Positions 1 through 5,255 of a stretch of 7,792 bases of DNA are shown piece by piece. The notes below the pieces were generated by a model. It ran no database searches. It worked only from the letters and a program-made list of their open reading frames with translations, and was not told the DNA's origin. The position numbers and the translations under genes are program-made. Within the stretch, counting starts at the first letter, position 1, and every line of letters starts with the position of its first letter. This stretch comes from a bacterium (lineage in GTDB: Bacteria > Zixibacteria > MSB-5A5 > GN15 > FEB-12), in NCBI GenBank assembly GCA_030668045.1, contig DAOUUR010000094.1, positions 1 to 7,792 of the forward strand, read 5' to 3'.

Positions 1-37
1 GACGGCCTTCCAGTTTCCCTCCATATTCAAATAACTC
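1..37. other. Short trailer downstream of the M6 protease gene
   Basis: Only 37 bases remain between the protease stop codon and the window edge. No terminator hairpin is visible in them. The minus strand contains an ATG (22-24) with eight open codons to the edge and a GGAGGG just after it. This is too little to say whether another gene follows. Confidence 0.4.
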
Positions 38-2284
38 TTATCGCAACAGGATCATCTTTCTGGTCTTTATGTGGTCGCTGGCCTCGAAGCGGTAGAGATA
101 GATACCGCTGGCGATGTCATTACCGGATTGGTTGATGCCTTTCCAGGTCACCGTATGATGTCCGGCGGGCTGGGTCTCATCGACAAGGGTTACGACATGC
201 TGGCCGAGGAGGTTATAGATTGTAGCTTCGACATGCGTTCGTGTCGGCAGCGAGTAGGGGATGACTGTTGATGGGTTGAATGGATTGGGATAGTTCTGAT
301 CGAGAACAAAAGTTTCCGGCAGCGGGATTGAACGATCATCCGGTGCGGCCAAGCCGGAGGCTTGGATAAGGGCGCGGATAGCAACATCTTTGTCGGCCCA
401 AGGGGAATAGTTACTACCGTCGCCGGAGAAATATGAGTTACCGGAGATCGGTGACGAACTGGTGAACGGCACCGCGTAGTCATCGGGTCCCCAGGCAACA
501 TCGACCAGGAATGTTTGTCCCGTCGATACCGGCATCACTGAGCTGAGAGTGATTTGGTGATAACGATCGGTAGCAACATTGGGGAAGTTACCGGTGGTTG
601 TGCTGTTGAGGCCGGTTGGCGAGTTGGCGATCATGTCATCAAATATCCGGACAGAGTATCCGACCGGAGCGGCCTGGCCTACCGCGGCTTGAATTGCCAC
701 CAAGTTACCGGCGGTGGTGGCGGTGAGTTTGAGGGCACCATACGAAACGACGGCCGTTGAAAAACCCCAGTACGAAAGTGAGGTCTGTCCCTCTTTGTAT
801 AGAGTGTAGCCGTCGATTGAACGTTGTGTGAGAGTAACGGAGACATCGCTGCCCGGTCCGTTGGTGAACGATGTGGCCGAGGCACCGGTGTTGGTTCCGA
901 AGACATCTTTGGCCGATGGGCTGGATGTGTCATTGAATGTCGTATTGCTGGTCGATCCGGGGTAGAGATCGCCGGCATCGTTGCCGTCAAGTTTGGAATC
1001 TATCTCGTTGAGACCGTCGGCTTCTTCCAGGTCCACCAGCCGATAACTGTCATCCTTGTTGGTTTGGAATACTTCGTCGTTGCAGTGCCACACGAGAACG
1101 CCCTGGCCGGGGATATCGGCATCGAATCCGGTCTGAGTGCGGTTTTCCAGAAGGAAGTAGCGTCCACCCTGGTATGCATCGTCCCAGAGTTTGTAAACGG
1201 TGGCGGTTGTTTCAACTGGTGGAATCTGCACGGCCTCAGTGCCGGAAACTACCGTTGGGGTAAGCCAGCCCAACTGAGTTTTGCACCAGGCATTCATGTG
1301 AAGCGGTTTGTGTTCGGTGGTAGAGTTCCAGTTGGCACCCCAACTCCCGCTGCTCATCAGACACCAGGTACCTACACCATAGGAGCTTTCGTCGGTATCA
1401 TAGAGGTCCGGGAGTCCAAGGACATGGCCAAATTCGTGGCAGTAAACCCCAATTGGTTTGATCACATTGGTAGTTCCATTACCCTGTTCGGCACTTTGAA
1501 TCGTATAGGTGTCAACCATGATCGAACCGCCGCCGGTTTTGGCGTCATTAGTGGTAAAGACTGATCCGGCACCATAGGCTAATCGGTACTGATGAGCCCA
1601 TATGTTATCATCATCCCCACCCGAGGCGTCTCCATCGGGAAAAATAACGATGATGGCATCGACGTAGCCGTCGTCATCGCCCGAGTTGGGGGTTCCGTCG
1701 GGACCGTCGTTATCATATTGGGAAAAATCAACAGCCGGGTCAGCTTGCGTCAGGAGACAAACAATGAAGCCCGAGGCATTTGTTGGATAATTCGCAGCAG
1801 TAGTCACTCCATTGTTAACGGTGCAATAGGAGGCCTGGGTGCTGTCGGCGGTGTACGGTCCATAGACGGTGCCGGTGACGCTGAATTGACCGTATGATAT
1901 TTCGTCATAGTAATCGCTCATACTGCCGGTTGGATTGGCGCCGAATAGTTGCGTCTGGAACTGTGCTGCTGAAAAAATGTTGGCGTTGTCCGAATAGGAA
2001 CCGACCAGCACCGGTACTGTCCAACTGGTAGCGGTGGTGGCCATCGGCAATCCGTCTTTGGCATCGAGTTCATTTTGGTATTTGATTGCCTGAAGTCGGG
2101 CAGCGATACCGTTGGAACCGTATTGCTGAGCAATCTTTTCGCAGGCGTCGGCCACACCGGGTGGGATTTCTTGCTGGTCGGCTGGCGGCATGATCGCCAG
2201 AACATTGCCCGCAATCAACCAGATCAGGGCGGTAAGGATCATGAGCATAGTCGCTCTCTTGGGATAAATAGAAATCGTGGACAT
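38..2284 (-). CDS. Secreted M6-family (immune inhibitor A-like) zinc metalloprotease with FlgD-Ig/T9SS-type C-terminal domain
   Basis: Predicted exported zinc endopeptidase of 748 residues. Residues 1-30 form a signal peptide: a basic stretch ending in PKR, a hydrophobic core at about 12-26, and a likely cleavage after VLA (A30). The M6 catalytic domain starts near residue 89 and shows the family's SDYYDEISYGQFSVTG signature (123-138). An acidic DNDGPDG...DDDGYVDA segment (191-210) could bind calcium. HEFGHVLGLPD (283-293) gives zinc ligands H283, H287 and probably D293, with E284 as catalytic base. M310 in GTWCLMSSGSWG sits where a Met-turn is expected. Residues about 495-645 look like a beta-sandwich without enzyme motifs. 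Residues 654-748 are a FlgD-Ig/T9SS type A-like domain with QNYPNPFNP (663-671) and basic end TRKMILLR. The start is chosen because AGAGGAG lies 5 nt upstream. Another ATG 4 nt upstream is out of frame and only 1 nt from that site. Substrate is unknown; the M6 call is firm, export by T9SS is inferred. Confidence 0.95.
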   Translation of the reverse strand: MSTISIYPKRATMLMILTALIWLIAGNVLAIMPPADQQEIPPGVADACEKIAQQYGSNGIAARLQAIKYQNELDAKDGLPMATTATSWTVPVLVGSYSDNANIFSAAQFQTQLFGANPTGSMSDYYDEISYGQFSVTGTVYGPYTADSTQASYCTVNNGVTTAANYPTNASGFIVCLLTQADPAVDFSQYDNDGPDGTPNSGDDDGYVDAIIVIFPDGDASGGDDDNIWAHQYRLAYGAGSVFTTNDAKTGGGSIMVDTYTIQSAEQGNGTTNVIKPIGVYCHEFGHVLGLPDLYDTDESSYGVGTWCLMSSGSWGANWNSTTEHKPLHMNAWCKTQLGWLTPTVVSGTEAVQIPPVETTATVYKLWDDAYQGGRYFLLENRTQTGFDADIPGQGVLVWHCNDEVFQTNKDDSYRLVDLEEADGLNEIDSKLDGNDAGDLYPGSTSNTTFNDTSSPSAKDVFGTNTGASATSFTNGPGSDVSVTLTQRSIDGYTLYKEGQTSLSYWGFSTAVVSYGALKLTATTAGNLVAIQAAVGQAAPVGYSVRIFDDMIANSPTGLNSTTTGNFPNVATDRYHQITLSSVMPVSTGQTFLVDVAWGPDDYAVPFTSSSPISGNSYFSGDGSNYSPWADKDVAIRALIQASGLAAPDDRSIPLPETFVLDQNYPNPFNPSTVIPYSLPTRTHVEATIYNLLGQHVVTLVDETQPAGHHTVTWKGINQSGNDIASGIYLYRFEASDHIKTRKMILLR

Positions 2285-2289
2285 GCATA

Positions 2290-2296
2290 CTCCTCT
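2290..2296 (-). promoter_or_regulatory. Ribosome binding site of the M6 protease gene
   Basis: The minus strand reads AGAGGAG, then a 5-nt spacer TATGC, then the ATG at 2284. This strong Shine-Dalgarno sequence decides between two overlapping ATGs. The one at 2286-2288 is only 1 nt from the motif and opens an unrelated 72-residue frame. The one at 2282-2284 is correctly spaced and opens the signal peptide. It also shows that the organism uses Shine-Dalgarno initiation for at least this gene. Confidence 0.8.
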
Positions 2297-2391
2297 ATCA
2301 GGATGTAGAAATGGCGGGATACCCTCTCGCTAGTTGCGAAGGGCCCCGGTTGGTTATCTTATCGGAGGATCGAGGAGAAGCGTTAAATCGT

Positions 2392-2401
2392 CCAGCGCTG
2401 G
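2392..2401. repeat. 10-bp perfect palindrome CCAGCGCTGG
   Basis: CCAGCGCTGG is a perfect inverted repeat about 108 bp upstream of the protease start codon, so it could be an operator half-site pair. It does not extend beyond 10 bp. A perfect 10-bp palindrome is expected about 0.26 times by chance in a region this long, so the call is weak. Confidence 0.2.
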
Positions 2402-2442
2402 TAACATGCTGTGATATAGCGGGTTGCGGCGATAAGGGCCTT

Positions 2443-2518
2443 AAAAAAAGAAGAGCGGTTCGGCTAAACTGTTTGAAATTTGGTCAGCATGGTAGAGGAT
2501 GAGTGCCGTATAGAACCG
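2443..2518 (-). terminator. Weak candidate terminator downstream of the paralogue gene
   Basis: On the minus strand, CGGTT (2514-2518) can pair with AACCG (2456-2460) and, nested inside, CGGC (2505-2508) with GCCG (2461-2464). This leaves a 5-nt bulge and a loop of about 40 nt. Six nucleotides after the stem comes TTTTTTT (2443-2449). The T tract and its position 36 bp or more past the stop codon at 2554 fit a terminator. The large loop, the bulge and the 6-nt gap are all atypical, so chance pairing or a different RNA structure is possible. Confidence 0.3.
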
Positions 2519-2553
2519 ATCTGAGCTCAAGGCAGGACATACATCCCACCATT

Positions 2554-5244
2554 CTACATGAGGATAACCAGCTTACCGATTTGGACACGTCCCTGATCGT
2601 CTTCCACCGTCCAGTAGTATAAGCCGGAGACAGTTATCTGCGTGTTTCGTGTGATCAGATCCCAGGTGGCATGCCTTGAGTTCGGGTCGTTGTACTCGCT
2701 GTCATGGATGATCTCGCGGACGAGATCGCCGTCGAGTGAGAAGACCCTGATCGTACATTTGGGAGGCAAGTTGGCAAAAGTAATCTGCCTGACACGGTCG
2801 TTGGGTCTGTCCTCGCGCATACGTCCTTCGAACCCCTGATCGCGGTAGTTCTGGTCGATACGGTATGGATTTGGATAGACATATATCTTATCCAGCGCGC
2901 CGGTTAGTTCGCTTTCGGAACCTACCGGATGGGCCTCAGTGGCATTAAGTGACTTAGACGACTCCAAGGGGTTGAGCCCGGCCACCGGCGAGCCAAAGTC
3001 GAAGGCGGTGACGGCAACATAGTATGAAAGGGTTGGCAGGAGACCGTTGACAATGATTTCATACTCGTAATATTTTACATAACCATCGTCGGTCAGTTGA
3101 TCCTCGGTCAGCGGCTTTGACCGGTCGGGTAACGGCTCGTGTGGGTAGAGTTTGCGAATATCCGTGTCTTGCCCCAGTCGGGATTGGTTGAAGTCGTGCT
3201 TTACGAAGTAGAACAACGATTCCGGGAACTGAGGATGTACATAAGGGCTGGAGGCTGTGTAGCTGAGTATATCAAAGTCAATATCTTGGCAAGGTTCGGC
3301 TCCCTCGCCATACAGACACAGCAGTTCTTCCAGCGAAAATGGGTTATCCTGAAGCTCGAACATCGCTTGAGGATGGAGGTAAGGGTTGAAAATCATCTTG
3401 TCATAATTGTTTAGGTCATACGAAGTGACCAGAGAGTAGCTGCTGGCGCGGTTGTCCCTGCCAACGTACACCTTATAGCCTTCAAAATCGATCTGGCTGG
3501 AGAACAGGTCCCGCGTTGTCTCGGATCTATAACCGTTGAAACGGACTCTCAGGCCACCGATTGACGGACTCACCCAGATATCGGGAGCCGGAGGTGGGGC
3601 TGAACCTTTCAGGTCGGGAACGCCATCGCCTTTGTAATAGAAGGTATCGACGATGGTGTATACCCATTCTTGACCAACCAGCACGGAGTCCAGGACACAG
3701 AAGTAGAACTCCCCTTTATAGCCGTCTCCATCGGTGTCAATGCCCGGATTGTCATAGATGCGAGCGGCGGTCATGCTGTTATGGATAAGATCGGAGAAAT
3801 CGAGTTCGTTTAAATACAGGTCCGGTCGAAACCGATTGCCGAGATTTCTCTCAAATATCATTGGATCAGAGAAGACTTCCTCGCCTCCAACATAGGCCAC
3901 CGGAAGCGTGATCTCATCGCCCGGCTTCAGATCAAATGGTCCCAGAGAGAGTAAGTACTGGCAGTCTCCTCCCATGGAGAGCATATAGGCTGTGAACCAG
4001 TCGCCAACCGAGGTCCAGTCAGTTGGATAATAGTTGACATAATATGTGTACGGTTGCGGGAAGTCCCATTCGAGGTTGCTCATCAGGAAGTACTTGTTGA
4101 TATCTCCGTAGGGAGTACCCAGACCATGGCCGAGGGTTCGCGTATGTTGCCTCCACTGTGGACCGTAGTCAAAGCGATTATTGTAATTCCATACCCACCA
4201 GTTGTAGGACAGGCGATCAAGGTCAAACTCGTCACCCATAAACCTGATGCCGGTCACACTTGGAACAACCAGGTCATTGTTGATATTTGGGTCGCCATCA
4301 TTGTCGATTGTCCATGCTATGCCCACTGTATCCTCGAAATCACAAGGGCTGAAAGGATCGGGATATGTCGGAATGAATCCCGTAATGTCATCGAACCCGG
4401 CGGTGATTCCCTTTCTCCCCGGATCGGGGGGTACAGTGGTTACCTGAGCGCCGGCCACATGAACGTCGTGGTCCATATAGACACCGACATACGTGTCGTT
4501 GAGAAGTTCCACGCCGATATTACGAATGGTAAACTCAATGATGACAAAATCTTCAGTGTAGGGATACGACCAGGCGAAGGATCGTTGGGTGATTTCTATG
4601 TTGAGAGGAGCGTGCGAACGCTGGGCAATCGGGTCTCTGAAAAGGTAGGGCACGTCGCGGGTGAAAGTGTCGGTATAGATGGCCTCAAAGTCTTGCTCGG
4701 AGACGGCATCCCAGGCCAGCGGCGAATCGGGATTGATTATGGAGCGGTGAATCAAGGGTTGGTCTGAGTGAAACTCAAGGCCCTTTGTGTCAAAATCTGC
4801 GCCGCAGGAAACCAGCGTATCTGAGCGCACTATCGCACCGACCCAGATCGCTCCCGTATAGAGATAGGCAGTATTTGAGCCGCGAGGAAACTCGGCCCTG
4901 GGAACAGCGGCACCAGTATAGCAGTCGGTGAAAGGTTTCATGCCGGTGCCAATGCGTCCGAAATTGCTTATGCCGAATTGAATGTTGCCAATATCGTGAA
5001 TGCGCATGCAATCATTGACAACCCACGCGCCAAGATTCGCCTGATAGTCCTTCGACCCGCTTTGATTATCTGAGTCCTGACCTTGACCCGTCACTGTGAT
5101 TATCAGAATCAGCAGGCAGCAGATAGCGAGGATCGGAGGGATTGTTCTAGCTGTCTTCACTGCGTTACCGTCGTTCACTCTCTCTGGAAGCGTAAAAGTG
5201 CTCCGCAGGGGAATACATTGTGACTTTGTCATCCGTCTTATCAT
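2554..5244 (-). CDS. Large secreted protein with Ca-type loops, FN3-like segment and FlgD-Ig/T9SS-like C-terminal domain (paralogue of the gene at 5256-7792)
   Basis: Function unknown; predicted exported or cell-surface protein of 896 residues. A hydrophobic signal segment lies at about 35-52 (core AICCLLILIITV), with no lipobox. The N-terminal region has Cys 79, 108 and 147. Later motifs are RNIGVELLNDTYVGVYMDHD (241-260), an AWTIDNDGDP loop (310-319), NWWVWNY (348-354), GTPYGDINKYFLMSN (376-390) and DTDGDGY (503-509), a calcium-type loop. Residues about 553-755 look like a fibronectin-III fold around DFEGYKVYVGRD and LPTLSYYVAVTAFDFG, with an inserted Cys pair C643/C652. Residues 786-896 are a FlgD-Ig/T9SS-like domain beginning IYVYPNPYRID and ending IGKLVILM. 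No catalytic motif was recognised. It lies 11 bp after the paralogue's stop, so co-transcription is likely. The start is uncertain: ATG 5244 lacks a Shine-Dalgarno sequence and gives a 33-residue n-region. GTG at 5158-5160 (V29) would give a textbook signal peptide MKTAR plus hydrophobic core. Confidence 0.92.
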   Translation of the reverse strand: MIRRMTKSQCIPLRSTFTLPERVNDGNAVKTARTIPPILAICCLLILIITVTGQGQDSDNQSGSKDYQANLGAWVVNDCMRIHDIGNIQFGISNFGRIGTGMKPFTDCYTGAAVPRAEFPRGSNTAYLYTGAIWVGAIVRSDTLVSCGADFDTKGLEFHSDQPLIHRSIINPDSPLAWDAVSEQDFEAIYTDTFTRDVPYLFRDPIAQRSHAPLNIEITQRSFAWSYPYTEDFVIIEFTIRNIGVELLNDTYVGVYMDHDVHVAGAQVTTVPPDPGRKGITAGFDDITGFIPTYPDPFSPCDFEDTVGIAWTIDNDGDPNINNDLVVPSVTGIRFMGDEFDLDRLSYNWWVWNYNNRFDYGPQWRQHTRTLGHGLGTPYGDINKYFLMSNLEWDFPQPYTYYVNYYPTDWTSVGDWFTAYMLSMGGDCQYLLSLGPFDLKPGDEITLPVAYVGGEEVFSDPMIFERNLGNRFRPDLYLNELDFSDLIHNSMTAARIYDNPGIDTDGDGYKGEFYFCVLDSVLVGQEWVYTIVDTFYYKGDGVPDLKGSAPPPAPDIWVSPSIGGLRVRFNGYRSETTRDLFSSQIDFEGYKVYVGRDNRASSYSLVTSYDLNNYDKMIFNPYLHPQAMFELQDNPFSLEELLCLYGEGAEPCQDIDFDILSYTASSPYVHPQFPESLFYFVKHDFNQSRLGQDTDIRKLYPHEPLPDRSKPLTEDQLTDDGYVKYYEYEIIVNGLLPTLSYYVAVTAFDFGSPVAGLNPLESSKSLNATEAHPVGSESELTGALDKIYVYPNPYRIDQNYRDQGFEGRMREDRPNDRVRQITFANLPPKCTIRVFSLDGDLVREIIHDSEYNDPNSRHATWDLITRNTQITVSGLYYWTVEDDQGRVQIGKLVILM

Positions 5245-5255
5245 TAGGCGCTTTT

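Larger units (their letters stand above)
2285..2553. other. Intergenic region between the paralogue and the M6 protease gene
   Basis: This 269-bp stretch contains no convincing gene. Read on the minus strand it carries, in order, the trailer of the upstream paralogue, an imperfect stem followed by a run of seven T (2443-2518), a 10-bp palindrome (2392-2401) and the protease ribosome binding site. I found no pair of -35/-10 hexamers with acceptable spacing. I also saw no clear Bacteroidetes-type promoter, but lineage-specific promoters of uncultured FCB bacteria cannot be excluded. The length suggests the protease gene may have its own promoter here rather than relying only on read-through. 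Confidence 0.6.

Noticed and set aside
1..24. Possible start of a further minus-strand gene at the left edge (ATG at 22-24)
   Set aside because: Only eight codons are visible, and there is no clear ribosome site before the ATG.
824..1564. 246-codon open frame on the plus strand inside the protease gene
   Set aside because: It lies in the antisense frame whose codons pair exactly with the protease codons, so it stays open simply because TTA, CTA and TCA codons are rare there. The translation has no recognisable motif, and the opposite strand encodes a clear M6 catalytic domain.
2070..2288. Alternative minus-strand start at the ATG 2286-2288 (72 codons)
   Set aside because: It overlaps the protease start in another frame. 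The ribosome binding site is only 1 nt away, and the product lacks any recognisable feature.
2316..2350. GC-rich short inverted repeats (GGGATACCC, TCGC...GCGA, GGGCCC) just upstream of the protease ribosome site
   Set aside because: Stems are only 3-4 bp and do not combine into a stable structure; they are expected by chance.
2311..2502. 63-codon plus-strand frame in the intergenic gap, divergent from the protease gene
   Set aside because: AGGA lies 7 nt before its ATG, so it is not impossible. The product resembles no family I know, has no signal or membrane segment, and crosses the stem and T tract. Conservation in a related genome would be needed to accept it.
4054..4767. 237-codon open frame on the plus strand inside the full-length paralogue
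   Set aside because: Same codon-aligned antisense effect. The opposite strand has conserved motifs shared with the tandem copy, and this frame has none.
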